23,768 bases of DNA from a virus. Numbering within the stretch: the first letter of the stretch is position 1; each line of letters opens with the position of its first letter. The stretch is taken from the IMG/VR virus record IMGVR_UViG_3300020442_001103, positions 1 through 23,768 of that record. One strand, written 5' to 3'. The position numbers and the translations under genes are program-made. A model generated the notes under the pieces. That model did no database searches and had not been told where the DNA came from. It saw only the letters and a list, made by a program, of their open reading frames with translations. Shown piece after piece: positions 12,013-20,679 of the stretch.

Positions 12013-14278
12013 AGTTGCATTAGTAGAAACTAAGCCTAGTAAAACTAATTTTATGCGTGAGTTCGACGGACTGGAATTTGACCAGTTTCAGTTGTGCTCC
12101 GATCCAAATATCAAAAAAGTACTCAAGCGAGACTGCGACATTGATATGAATCCAGACGACTATGACTGGGTTATTCTTGTCGGCAGTGATGCTATGAAGT
12201 ACTACACCAAACTCAGTTCTGTTACTGAGTATTCTGGCAAGCGAGTTGAAGAAAAGTTCTTGCCTATTATCAACCCTGCTATGCTTGCCTTTAAACCAGA
12301 AGCCAAAAAAGTCTGGGAGTCAGGTAAAGAAAGCATTCTCGAGTATATCAAAGGCGAAAAAGAAGATGTAGTAATTGATGAAAGCATCGCTTTTGGTATT
12401 CAAGACACGGAGAAAGCAAATGAATTTATTCAGGCCGCCATCAGAGAAGAATGTGGATATGTTGCGCTCGATTCCGAAACAACTGGCCTCTACCCTCGTG
12501 ATGGTTATATGCTTGGTATTAGCCTTTGTTATAATGGTAAGTGTGGGGCTTATATCGACACTGATTGTTTTGATGAAGAAACTGAAAGGCTTCTTCAAGA
12601 GCTTTTTGACAAGAAAACAGTAATATTTCACAACGCCAAGTTTGATATGGCGTTTTTCGAGTATCACTTTCATTTTAGATTCCCTCAGTTTGAAGACACA
12701 ATGCTTCTTCACTATTTGATTGATGAGAACCCTGGAACTCATGGTCTAAAGCAGTTGACTATGAAGTTTACTCCTTATGGTGATTACGAGAAACCAATGT
12801 ACGATTGGATTGATCGTTATCGCAAAGAGCACGGCATTCTAAAAGATCAGTTTAGCTGGGGTGATATTCCTTTTGATGTAATGAAAACCTATGCAGGGAT
12901 GGATGCTCTGTGTACGTTTCTCATCTATGAAAAATTTGTAAAAATTAAACAAAACCCAAAGCTGTTATGGGTATATGACAATATTCTTATTCCAGGCACT
13001 CGATTCCTTATTGATACTCAAGATAATGGCGTACCATTTGATCGTAAAAGATTGTATGTCGGTCAGGATGCCATGCAGACTGATATTGATAATGCTATCT
13101 CTGCCTTGTATGAAAATGACAAAATACGGAGGTTTGAGGAAATAAATGGTAAGCCTTTTAATCCTAATTCTACTATGCAGCTTCGGAGCCTCTTGTTTGA
13201 TTATCTTGGCCTTACGCCAACTGGGAAGAAAACTGGCACGGGCGCAGACTCTACTGATGCGGAAGTGCTCAAGGAGCTCTCGCTTCAATCAGATGTACCA
13301 AAACGGATCTTGGATATACGACAAAAGTCAAAGATCAAGAATACTTACCTTGATAAAATCATACCACAACTGGACAGAGATTCTCGCTTGCGGACTGGGT
13401 TTAATCTTCACGGTACTACTAGTGGTCGTCTCTCTTCTTCTGGCAAGCTCAACATGCAGCAACTGCCTCGAGATAATCCTACAGTAAAAGGCTGTATCAA
13501 AGCGGCGCCAGGACACAAAATTGTTGCTATGGACTTGACCACAGCAGAAGTATATGTTGCGGCAGTTTTGGCAAAAGACACAGCGCTTATGGACGTGTTC
13601 CGTAGCGGAGGCAACTTTCACAGTACGATTGCTCACAAAGTATTTCGATTGCCTTGCGAAGTAGAGGAAGTAGCAGACCTATATCCTGATAAGCGTCAGG
13701 CCGCAAAAGCAGTAACCTTTGGTATCATGTATGGTGCCGGGCCTGCAAAGATCAGTGAGCAAGTAACAAAAGACAGTGGTAAGTATTTTTCTAAATCGGA
13801 AGCTCAAGAAGTTATTAGTGACTACTTCAAAGCCTTCCATAAACTAAAGGCGTGGATTGATGACAATCAGAAATTTATTGAACAAAATGGGTTCGTGTAT
13901 TCTTTCTTTGGTAGGAAGCGGAGGCTCCCCAACGTTGAATCCACCGATGCCGCTATCCGCTCGCATAGCGTTCGGTCTGGTCTTAATTTTTTGGTTCAGT
14001 CTGCTGCTAGTGATGTTAATCTCCTTGGCGCAATAGATATGGGAGAGTATATCAAAGCAAAGAATATGAAGGCGCGTATCTTCGCATTAGTACACGACTC
14101 CATTCTTGCCGAAGTTCCAGAGGACGAAATTGAACATTATAAAGAGAAGTTATTACACTTTGTACAGTTGGATAGAGGACTTTCTATCCCAGGCGCTCCG
14201 ATTGGATGTGACTTTGAAATCATCCATGAAGACTACTCCAACGGTAAATTTTCAAAATTGTATGGTGATTCAGTATAG
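12005..14278 (+). CDS. polA: family A DNA polymerase with 3'-5' exonuclease
   Basis: The 757-residue protein is the phage replicase. The 3'-5' exonuclease motifs are intact: ALDSETTGL (Asp156, Glu158), FHNAKFDMAF (Asp214) and YAGMDA (Asp300). Polymerase motifs are motif A VAMDLTTAEVYVAA (Asp510, Glu515), motif B RQAAKAVTFGIMYG with Phe572 at the E. coli Phe762 position, and motif C LVHDSILAEV (Asp698). In motif A the usual Arg after I-E-L is Tyr517, and motif C has Ser in place of the usual Glu. There is no 5'-3' exonuclease domain; that activity is encoded at 21421. The first ~115 residues weakly resemble a uracil-DNA-glycosylase fold. The ATG at 12005 overlaps the primase. Confidence 0.96.
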   Translation: MPKVALVETKPSKTNFMREFDGLEFDQFQLCSDPNIKKVLKRDCDIDMNPDDYDWVILVGSDAMKYYTKLSSVTEYSGKRVEEKFLPIINPAMLAFKPEAKKVWESGKESILEYIKGEKEDVVIDESIAFGIQDTEKANEFIQAAIREECGYVALDSETTGLYPRDGYMLGISLCYNGKCGAYIDTDCFDEETERLLQELFDKKTVIFHNAKFDMAFFEYHFHFRFPQFEDTMLLHYLIDENPGTHGLKQLTMKFTPYGDYEKPMYDWIDRYRKEHGILKDQFSWGDIPFDVMKTYAGMDALCTFLIYEKFVKIKQNPKLLWVYDNILIPGTRFLIDTQDNGVPFDRKRLYVGQDAMQTDIDNAISALYENDKIRRFEEINGKPFNPNSTMQLRSLLFDYLGLTPTGKKTGTGADSTDAEVLKELSLQSDVPKRILDIRQKSKIKNTYLDKIIPQLDRDSRLRTGFNLHGTTSGRLSSSGKLNMQQLPRDNPTVKGCIKAAPGHKIVAMDLTTAEVYVAAVLAKDTALMDVFRSGGNFHSTIAHKVFRLPCEVEEVADLYPDKRQAAKAVTFGIMYGAGPAKISEQVTKDSGKYFSKSEAQEVISDYFKAFHKLKAWIDDNQKFIEQNGFVYSFFGRKRRLPNVESTDAAIRSHSVRSGLNFLVQSAASDVNLLGAIDMGEYIKAKNMKARIFALVHDSILAEVPEDEIEHYKEKLLHFVQLDRGLSIPGAPIGCDFEIIHEDYSNGKFSKLYGDSV

Positions 14279-14756
14279 AAATATCAACAAAGTTCGGTTT
14301 CCAATATATGTTTTACCTACAGGAAACTGGGATCGTAGAGACGGGATTCTTTTTCTCGACGATAAGATAGTTGATGATAAAAATATGAGCGGCGATACGT
14401 TAGGTATGCGCCGCTTACAAACACCACATAAAAATCTCTTTTCTCTAAAAAATCAAATAGATAATTTTAGGGGCATGGTAAAATCAAGAGAGAAACATTT
14501 TATAGATACTAACGGTATTCCGTTTATCTATGAAAAGACTGAGTTCTGTAAATTAAAGTACTACAGAATCAAGAGAGTAATACAAAAGGACACAAGTTCT
14601 TTACTCAAGCTAGACGGGGTAAAGAGCGCTTTTGTTATTCCGAGGCCACCAGCAGAAGAGATGCGGTACGCTGGGATTCTCCACTATGGAGAACTGCCAT
14701 GGGTTTTATATGAGTATTCCGAAGACCGTCGTGAGGACACTCGAAGAAAAGTATAA
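14262..14756 (+). CDS. conserved phage protein of unknown function (PRPPAEEMRYAG)
   Basis: The 164-residue protein (FPIYVLPTGNWDRRDGILF near the start, MRRLQTPHKNLF, FIYEKTEFCKLKYY, VIPRPPAEEMRYAGILHYG, then YEYSEDRREDTRRKV) is, from memory, a widespread uncharacterised protein of T4-like and other marine phages. It has no catalytic motif that I recognise. The ATG at 14262 overlaps the polymerase end by 17 bases and fits the expected N-terminus; a longer frame from 14106 would lie mostly inside polA and is not used. Its position next to polA and phoH suggests expression with the replication genes. Confidence 0.78.
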   Translation: MVIQYRNINKVRFPIYVLPTGNWDRRDGILFLDDKIVDDKNMSGDTLGMRRLQTPHKNLFSLKNQIDNFRGMVKSREKHFIDTNGIPFIYEKTEFCKLKYYRIKRVIQKDTSSLLKLDGVKSAFVIPRPPAEEMRYAGILHYGELPWVLYEYSEDRREDTRRKV

Positions 14757-14759
14757 CTT

Positions 14760-15422
14760 ATGCGTAAAAAATCAAAAACCTTACAGGGTGCAAACTTAGA
14801 GTTGCAAGAGATTGAGCCGCTCACTAAGAATCAGCTACGAGCATTCGAAAGTGACAAGAATATGGTTCTGCATGGAGTAGCAGGAACCGGAAAAACTTTC
14901 ATCGCGTGTTATTTTGCATTCGATGACATGATTAAGGGTGAGATGGATAAGCTCGTAATCATTCGTAGTGCAGTTCCTACAAGAGATATTGGTTTTCTTC
15001 CAGGAACAGAAAAAGAAAAAGCATCAGTATATGAAGAGCCTTACAAAGACATTTGTGTAGAGCTTTTTCAGCGTGGGGATGCGTACCAAATATTAAAAAC
15101 AAAAGCATTAGTGCATTTCATGACAACCTCTTTTATTCGCGGGGTGACACTTCGTAATGCTACAATTATTATTGACGAGTGTCAGAATATGTCATTTCAC
15201 GAGTTAGACAGTATTATAACTCGGGTGGGGGAAGGCTGTAGAGTCATCTTTTGCGGAGATTTCCGACAGGCTGACTTACAGAAAAACGGGCTACGAGACT
15301 TTATTCGTATTCTGAAAGCCACTGATATGTTTGATGTAATTGACTTTGAGATTAACGATATAGTCCGTAGTAATTTTGTAAAACGCTACATTGTTGCCAA
15401 GGAGCAGCTAGGACTCGGATAG
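14760..15422 (+). CDS. phoH: PhoH-like ATPase
   Basis: The 220-residue protein is a PhoH-type P-loop ATPase. Walker A is GVAGTGKT (39-46). VIIRSAVPTRDIGFLPGT is the family block after it, and Walker B is TIIIDECQNM followed by ITRVGEGCRVIFCGD and RQADL. PhoH is among the commonest host-like genes of marine phages. It is related to superfamily 1 helicase/ATPase domains, and its biological role, once linked to phosphate stress, remains unclear. No PhoB-box is seen upstream; the gene starts 3 bases after the previous stop. It is compact, with no extra KH or PIN domain. Confidence 0.93.
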   Translation: MRKKSKTLQGANLELQEIEPLTKNQLRAFESDKNMVLHGVAGTGKTFIACYFAFDDMIKGEMDKLVIIRSAVPTRDIGFLPGTEKEKASVYEEPYKDICVELFQRGDAYQILKTKALVHFMTTSFIRGVTLRNATIIIDECQNMSFHELDSIITRVGEGCRVIFCGDFRQADLQKNGLRDFIRILKATDMFDVIDFEINDIVRSNFVKRYIVAKEQLGLG

Positions 15423-15620
15423 ATGAAAAAGTTATTACCAGTACTCCTGCTATCAGGATGTACAGTTATTGATAGGGAACAACAAGATTGTGTTGAGTTT
15501 ATGACCTATCTTACTACTAAAGAAGAATGTGTGGGAGGGCGCGGAGTAGCTCCTCAAGTCTGTATTATGAAACCTGTTGAGAAGCTATTCTGCACAAGAT
15601 ATGAAAGCAGTACTATCTAA
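15423..15620 (+). CDS. small predicted lipoprotein
   Basis: The 65-residue protein begins with a very short lipoprotein signal (MKKLLPVLLLSGC) with a LSGC lipobox; Cys13 would be lipidated. Four further cysteines (23, 36, 47, 57) suggest disulfides in the periplasm. No family is recognised. It could be an outer-spanin-like or host-surface-modifying protein, but it has no proline-rich region and lies far from the lysis genes, so neither is supported. Its ATG directly follows the PhoH stop, and its end overlaps the helicase ATG by 20 bases. Confidence 0.7.
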   Translation: MKKLLPVLLLSGCTVIDREQQDCVEFMTYLTTKEECVGGRGVAPQVCIMKPVEKLFCTRYESSTI

Positions 15621-16884
15621 TCGTATTTTTATGGAAGCTAGTCCCGAGTATCGAAAGATTCTCTCGGATGAACTCACCTATAAAATACCTTCGCAAAACC
15701 CGAACGACCCTCCCCAGATCATTAAGAATCTGCAGCGGGTGCGCGAAAATCTGGTATCAATACCAATCGGACGAACGGATCTGATACCAAGCGACTACGA
15801 GACAGTGGAGAAACGTCTCGAAGTTCCCGTTGACTTTCCGGAGTTTCAGTTTCAACTCCGGCAAAGTCAGCAAGATGTTTACGACGCGTTGAATGATAAC
15901 TGTATTATCAACGCTTGGGTAAGTTGGGGAAAGACCTTTACAGGTCTTGCAATAGCAGGGAAACTTGGTCAGAAAACACTCGTAGTGACTCACACAGTAC
16001 CGCTACGAAATCAATGGGCCAAAGAAGTGGAGAAAGTATATGGAATTAGTCCCGGCATTATTGGGAGTGGTAGGTTTGAGCTTGATAGTCCTATTGTTAT
16101 CGGGAATACTCAAACTTTGTATCGGAATATCGAGAAAATCCGAAAAGAATTCGGAACTATAATATTAGATGAAATGCATCACGTTTCATCGCCGACATTT
16201 GCTAAAATTATTGATACCTCTCATGCTCGGTATAAGATTGGACTCTCTGGCACCATCGAACGCAAGGACGGAAAACACGTTGTCTTCAGAGACTACTTCA
16301 GCCCGAATATTTTCAAACCACCGAAAGAGAATTTCCTCACGCCAAGTATTCACATATACAGAAGTGAGGTTAGGTTTCCCGACGGGGCGAACATCCCCTG
16401 GGCTAAGCGAGTCAATGCTATCGCAAATAACGACGAGTATCGCCACTCTATTGCAATGTTAGCAGCAGCTTACGCGGCACGAGGTCACAAAGTACTCGTA
16501 GTGTCAGATCGAGTACATTTTTTGAAAAGCTGTGCCGAACTGACTGGGGAAAAATCCATCTGTGTTACTGGTGAAGTACCACATGAAGAAAGAGAAGTGC
16601 TCATACAAGAAATACTACAAGGAGATAAGAATGTACTTTATGGAACTCAAGCCATCTTTAGCGAAGGCATTTCGGTCAATAGTCTTAGCTGTCTTATTCT
16701 TGCAACCCCTATTAATAATGAACCTTTACTTACCCAGCTCATCGGTAGGGTTGTCCGTAAGCACGAAGACAAGAGAGACCCAGTAATTATCGACATTCAT
16801 CTCAAGGGAAAAACAGCCCAAAGACAGGCGTCCAACAGAATGGGCTACTACATGAAGCAGGGTTATTCAATTAAACAGCTTTGA
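15601..16884 (+). CDS. UvsW-like superfamily 2 DNA helicase
   Basis: The 427-residue protein has an N-terminal segment (KAVLSNRIFMEASPEY) familiar in marine phage helicases and the SF2 motifs. The P-loop is AWVSWGKT (105-112), the DEMH box is ILDEMHH (188-194), motif III is LSGT (215-218), and motif VI is QLIGRVVRKH (379-388). In T4, UvsW performs branch migration and fork regression and helps switch from origin- to recombination-driven replication; a like role with the SbcCD pair is inferred. The ATG at 15601 is chosen over an earlier start at 15577 because the family N-terminus begins there. No good ribosome site precedes it, so it may depend on translation of the overlapping lipoprotein gene. 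Confidence 0.88.
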   Translation: MKAVLSNRIFMEASPEYRKILSDELTYKIPSQNPNDPPQIIKNLQRVRENLVSIPIGRTDLIPSDYETVEKRLEVPVDFPEFQFQLRQSQQDVYDALNDNCIINAWVSWGKTFTGLAIAGKLGQKTLVVTHTVPLRNQWAKEVEKVYGISPGIIGSGRFELDSPIVIGNTQTLYRNIEKIRKEFGTIILDEMHHVSSPTFAKIIDTSHARYKIGLSGTIERKDGKHVVFRDYFSPNIFKPPKENFLTPSIHIYRSEVRFPDGANIPWAKRVNAIANNDEYRHSIAMLAAAYAARGHKVLVVSDRVHFLKSCAELTGEKSICVTGEVPHEEREVLIQEILQGDKNVLYGTQAIFSEGISVNSLSCLILATPINNEPLLTQLIGRVVRKHEDKRDPVIIDIHLKGKTAQRQASNRMGYYMKQGYSIKQL

Positions 16885-16901
16885 ACATAGAAAAATACTT
16901 C

Positions 16902-16930
16902 TTGACAAATGCTTCAAATGAGAGTATAAT
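16902..16930 (+). promoter_or_regulatory. sigma70-like promoter P6
   Basis: TTGACA at 16902-16907 and TATAAT at 16925-16930 with a 17-base spacer, TTC before the -35 and AG before the -10. The ATG of the next gene begins on the base right after the -10 box, upstream of the predicted transcription start (about 16936-16937). Confidence 0.85.
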
Positions 16931-17332
16931 ATGTTATTCTATGATTGGAAAAAGATGTTTGAAGCGTCTGAGGGTAATCCTCTTGCGCTTTTTATCATCT
17001 TTAAAATGCTTGTAACAAATGCAATACCGAGGAATAAGTATGATGACATTTATAAGTATGCTGGAAAGCATTTTAATGGCCAATCCTACGTTCTTCATGC
17101 AGATGTGCTGTTGCATAATGCTTACAAGTATGAGTATCGCGAGATTGCCCAGTATCTTGCGTTAGCTTCCATGCGTCGGTACGCCGACTATGCAGCGACT
17201 GGGGACACTACACTTGATCTCGAGCAGTGTGAAGTAGATCAAGAATACTTTAAAGATAACAGTCTACTACGTATTAAAAATGGTAAAATACATTTTAAGT
17301 ACGAAGAAGTCAAACAGGAGAATATACACTAA
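16931..17332 (+). CDS. conserved phage protein of unknown function (FYDWKK family)
   Basis: The 133-residue protein (FYDWKKMFEASEGNPLALF near the start, then NKYDDIYKYAGKHFNG, SYVLHADVLLHN, YADYAATGDTTLDL and a final LLRIKNGKIHFKYEE) matches from memory a very common uncharacterised protein of marine phages. It has no recognised catalytic motif. The ATG at 16931 gives the expected N-terminus (MLFYDWKK) but lies upstream of the predicted start of P6 transcripts, which is odd; the next in-frame ATG (16955) would remove the FYDWKK motif. The stop overlaps the SSB start (TAATG), so it is co-translated with SSB and the SbcCD genes. Confidence 0.78.
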   Translation: MLFYDWKKMFEASEGNPLALFIIFKMLVTNAIPRNKYDDIYKYAGKHFNGQSYVLHADVLLHNAYKYEYREIAQYLALASMRRYADYAATGDTTLDLEQCEVDQEYFKDNSLLRIKNGKIHFKYEEVKQENIH

Positions 17333-17958
17333 TGGCACTATCATTTAACAAAGCCGCAGGCGGGGCTAAAAAATCGTCTATCACTTCTTACGCTTACCGT
17401 GACGGAGACAACGAAGTTCGCTTAGTTGGCGACGTACTAGCACGATACGTTTACTGGCTCGAAGGCAAGAATGGCAAGCAAATTCCTTTTGAGTGTCTGT
17501 CTTTTGACCGTAACGAAGAGCGTTTCAACAACCTTGAGAAAGATTGGGTTCGTGAGTACTACCCTGATCTGAAGTGTGGCTGGAGCTACGCTATGCAGTG
17601 CCTTGACAATGGTGAAGTCAAAATCATCAACCTCAAGAAAAAGCTATTCGAAGCTATCTTGACTGCAGCAGAAGATCTTGGCGATCCAACTGATCCAGAG
17701 ACTGGCTGGGATGTTAAGTTCAAGCGAGTAAAGACTGGTCCTCTTCCATACAACGTAGAGTATCAACTACAAGTACTAAAGTGCAAGCAGCGTGCTCTTA
17801 GCGAAAGCGAGATGTCAGCTATTGCAGATCTCAAGTCTATGGATGATGTTATGCCTCGTCCTACACCGGACGCTCAGAAGACTCTTCTCGACGAAATTCG
17901 TGAAGATGCAGCGGGCGATATTGATGAATCACTGGAAGATGAGTTTAACATCGGATGA
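17332..17958 (+). CDS. ssb: phage single-stranded DNA-binding protein
   Basis: The 208-residue protein resembles marine phage SSBs. The core has DGDNEVRLVGDVLARYVYWL, FECLSFDR, DLKCGWSYAMQCLD, ILTAAEDLGDPTDPETGW, KRVKTGPLPYNVEYQLQVLK and PRPTPDAQ. The C-terminal ~20 residues are strongly acidic (DIDESLEDEFNIG), the usual SSB tail that recruits replication proteins. Codons are biased toward those expected of a highly expressed gene. AGGAG lies upstream of the ATG at 17332, and the gene is followed by SbcD with an ATGA overlap. The family is recognised from memory; the oligomeric state is unknown. Confidence 0.82.
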   Translation: MALSFNKAAGGAKKSSITSYAYRDGDNEVRLVGDVLARYVYWLEGKNGKQIPFECLSFDRNEERFNNLEKDWVREYYPDLKCGWSYAMQCLDNGEVKIINLKKKLFEAILTAAEDLGDPTDPETGWDVKFKRVKTGPLPYNVEYQLQVLKCKQRALSESEMSAIADLKSMDDVMPRPTPDAQKTLLDEIREDAAGDIDESLEDEFNIG

Positions 17959-18914
17959 TTTTATTTACGGCAGACTGGCACATCAAGCTAGGTCAAAAGA
18001 ACGTACCTCGTGAGTGGGCCATAGATCGCTACCACAAATTCTTTGAGCAAGTACATAGTCTCGAAAAGCAGTGCAATATGCATATTATTGGTGGTGATTT
18101 ATTTGACCGTCTGCCGAACATGGAAGAGTTGGAGTTATACTTTACATTCATTTCGAATGTGAGTATTCCAACTCTCATCTATGACGGTAATCACGAAGCT
18201 ACAAAGAAAAACAAAACCTTCTTTACACAACTAAAGAAAGTAACAAAAGATATAAACCCACTTGTAAAAGTAGTTGATTTTTCATACTATGATAATGATT
18301 TTGGGTTTGGAGTACTGCCGTATGCAGATCTTCACCGTAAAAACTCTATTGAACTGTTTGATCCAAAGAAGCCTTTGTTTACTCATGTTCGAGGAGAGAT
18401 ACCTCCACACGTCAAGCCAGAGGTGGACTTAGACAGATTTGAGGACTTTCCAGTAGTTTTTTCCGGCGATCTTCACGCACACAGCAACACTCAACGCAAC
18501 ATTGTATACCCCGGCAGCCCTATGACAACTTCATTTCATAGAAATGAGGTACAGACCGGCTACCTTTTAATAAATCCAAATGATTGGTCTTGGATGTGGG
18601 ACGCTTTTGAGCTACCACAACTTATTCGTAAGACAGTATCAGATCCAAGTGAAATGATACCTACGGATTACCATCATACAATTTATGAAATTGAAGGTGA
18701 CATACAAGAGCTTGCAAATGTCAAGAACACTGATCTTCTTGACAAAAAAGTGGTCAAACGAAGTAGCGAAGCTACACTTGTCATAGACAAGGAAATGACT
18801 ATACAAGATGAATTAGTCGAGTATCTATCATACATTCTGGAAATACCAGAAGAGAGGATACCACAGATAGTAGGTATATTTAATGATTACGCTACAAAAG
18901 TTGAAATGGAGTAA
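17955..18914 (+). CDS. SbcD/Mre11-like nuclease (T4 gp47-like)
   Basis: The 319-residue protein has calcineurin-like phosphoesterase motifs in order: FTADWHIK (motif I, Asp and His), IIGGDLFDRL (II), YDGNHEA (III), FTHVRGE (IV) and FSGDLHAHS (V), with the metal-binding Asp, Asn and His residues present. In T4 the gp46/gp47 complex resects DNA ends for recombination-dependent replication and host DNA breakdown, and the same is expected here. The ATG overlaps the SSB stop, and its last 32 bases overlap the SbcC gene, keeping the two subunits translationally linked. Confidence 0.92.
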   Translation: MILFTADWHIKLGQKNVPREWAIDRYHKFFEQVHSLEKQCNMHIIGGDLFDRLPNMEELELYFTFISNVSIPTLIYDGNHEATKKNKTFFTQLKKVTKDINPLVKVVDFSYYDNDFGFGVLPYADLHRKNSIELFDPKKPLFTHVRGEIPPHVKPEVDLDRFEDFPVVFSGDLHAHSNTQRNIVYPGSPMTTSFHRNEVQTGYLLINPNDWSWMWDAFELPQLIRKTVSDPSEMIPTDYHHTIYEIEGDIQELANVKNTDLLDKKVVKRSSEATLVIDKEMTIQDELVEYLSYILEIPEERIPQIVGIFNDYATKVEME

Positions 18915-20679
18915 TTGTTTTAGCTACGGAGCCGACAATGAACTAGATCTCAGTACAAATACTGTAACACAAGTTCTTGGTACTAACGGGATGGGGAAGT
19001 CCTCCATCCCGTTAATTATAGAAGAGGCACTGTACAACAAAAACTCAAAAGGAATTAAAAAAGCAGATATACCCAATAGATATGTAAATCAAGGATATCA
19101 TATACACCTTGAGTTTACAAAGGATGAAAAGCACTATGATGTCATTATTGATCGGAAGTCTAGTATTAAGCTTCGTTTGTTGGAGAATGGAGAAGATATT
19201 AGTTCTCATACAGCGACCAATACATACAAGACTCTCCAAGATATTATTGGCATCGACTTTAAAACCTTCTCTCAGTTGGTATACCAAAACACAAATAGCA
19301 GTCTACAGTTTCTTACTGCGACAGATACAAACCGCAAAAAGTTTCTTATTGATCTTCTCCACCTAGAGCATTATGTAAAGCTATTTGAAATATTTAAGGA
19401 AGAAGCTAGAAAGAGTACGCTAAACCTTAATAGTATTGAAAGTAAAATAGCGACAATTGAAAAGTGGTTAGATAGTAACAAATTGAGTGATACATCCATA
19501 CTGCCTGTGTCTGAAATTTCTATTGACACGTTAGAAGACGAACAAGAGCTCGCTGCTCTTATGATTGAAATTCAAAATATTTCTGAGAAAAATAAAAAGA
19601 TTTCTCAGAATAATACTTACAGAGATATGCTGGCTGAGATAAATATCGAAGACGCACAAAACTGCAAGATAAAAGGAATTGAATCCTATGATGAGTTTCA
19701 AAGTGAGTTAGGAACCTTGAACGGGGTCGTAACGGGGTCAAAAAATATTTTGCACAAGCTAAACAAACTTGGAGATCACTGCCCCACTTGTGAGCAATCT
19801 GTAGACAGTTCTTTTAAACAAAAGTTAATTGATGCAGAGGCAAAGAAAGTTGCTGAAGCAAGGGAAAGACAGGATGAAATTAACGCAAGAATATCAGAAA
19901 TTAAACAAAACAATGCAGAGTTTCAACGTGCTCGAAAAATTGAAACCGATTGGCACGATCTGTTTAGAAGTATTGATGGGTCTTTACCAACACAGCTTGT
20001 GGATCCTGATGAGCTTAAAAGCAGGGCTAGTGGAATTCAAGAAAGAATATCGGATGCTAAGGAACGGCTGGTTCGACTCACACGAGAAAATGAAGCAATC
20101 ACTAAACGAAACACCAGAATCCAAGTAATTCTTGAACAAACTGAAGAGTTTACCAAAGAGTTATTTGACTTGAACGAGCTGTTAGATCTTGAAGCCGCAA
20201 CAACAAGTCACCTTGAGGTACTAAAGAAAGCGTTTAGTACAAACGGGCTGCTTGCGTACAAGATAGAAAATCTTGTAAAAGAGTTGGAAGAGCTTACAAA
20301 TCACTATCTAGCAGAATTGTCCGATGGCCGTTTTACTCTGGAGTTCGTAGTATCTAATGACAAACTTAATGTTCAAATCACTGATAATGGTAACATTGTG
20401 GATATTCTTGCTCTCTCTAGTGGAGAGCTGGCAAGGGTAAACACTGCTACTCTAGTTGCCATACGCAAGCTGATGAGTAGTATATCGAAGTCACAGATTA
20501 ATATTCTGTTTCTCGATGAAGTAATAAACGTATTGGATGATGCAGGGCGTGAAAAATTAGTAGAGGTACTTTTGGGAGAAGACTTGAATACTTATGTCGT
20601 GAGCCATGGATGGACTCACCCTCTACTCGACAAAGTTGAAGTAGTCAAGTCAGGTAATGTTAGCAAACTGGAGCATTAA
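18883..20679 (+). CDS. SbcC/Rad50-like ATPase (T4 gp46-like)
   Basis: The 598-residue protein is an SMC-type ATPase. Walker A is VLGTNGMGKSS (31-41). Two coiled-coil stretches flank a zinc hook (CPTC, 300-303). The C-terminal lobe has the ABC signature LSSGELARV (511-519), Walker B ILFLDEVINVLDD (541-553) and a switch His575. It partners the SbcD-like nuclease directly upstream to process DNA ends. The protein is close to T4 gp46 in size and much shorter than E. coli SbcC, as usual for phages. The ATG at 18883 gives the expected start (ITLQKLKWSNCFSYG). Confidence 0.93.
   Translation: MITLQKLKWSNCFSYGADNELDLSTNTVTQVLGTNGMGKSSIPLIIEEALYNKNSKGIKKADIPNRYVNQGYHIHLEFTKDEKHYDVIIDRKSSIKLRLLENGEDISSHTATNTYKTLQDIIGIDFKTFSQLVYQNTNSSLQFLTATDTNRKKFLIDLLHLEHYVKLFEIFKEEARKSTLNLNSIESKIATIEKWLDSNKLSDTSILPVSEISIDTLEDEQELAALMIEIQNISEKNKKISQNNTYRDMLAEINIEDAQNCKIKGIESYDEFQSELGTLNGVVTGSKNILHKLNKLGDHCPTCEQSVDSSFKQKLIDAEAKKVAEARERQDEINARISEIKQNNAEFQRARKIETDWHDLFRSIDGSLPTQLVDPDELKSRASGIQERISDAKERLVRLTRENEAITKRNTRIQVILEQTEEFTKELFDLNELLDLEAATTSHLEVLKKAFSTNGLLAYKIENLVKELEELTNHYLAELSDGRFTLEFVVSNDKLNVQITDNGNIVDILALSSGELARVNTATLVAIRKLMSSISKSQINILFLDEVINVLDDAGREKLVEVLLGEDLNTYVVSHGWTHPLLDKVEVVKSGNVSKLEH

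Noticed and set aside
12320-13636. Several minus-strand open frames inside polA
   Set aside because: They are antisense to a clearly conserved polymerase, have no ribosome sites or motifs, and no minus-strand gene is supported anywhere in the window.
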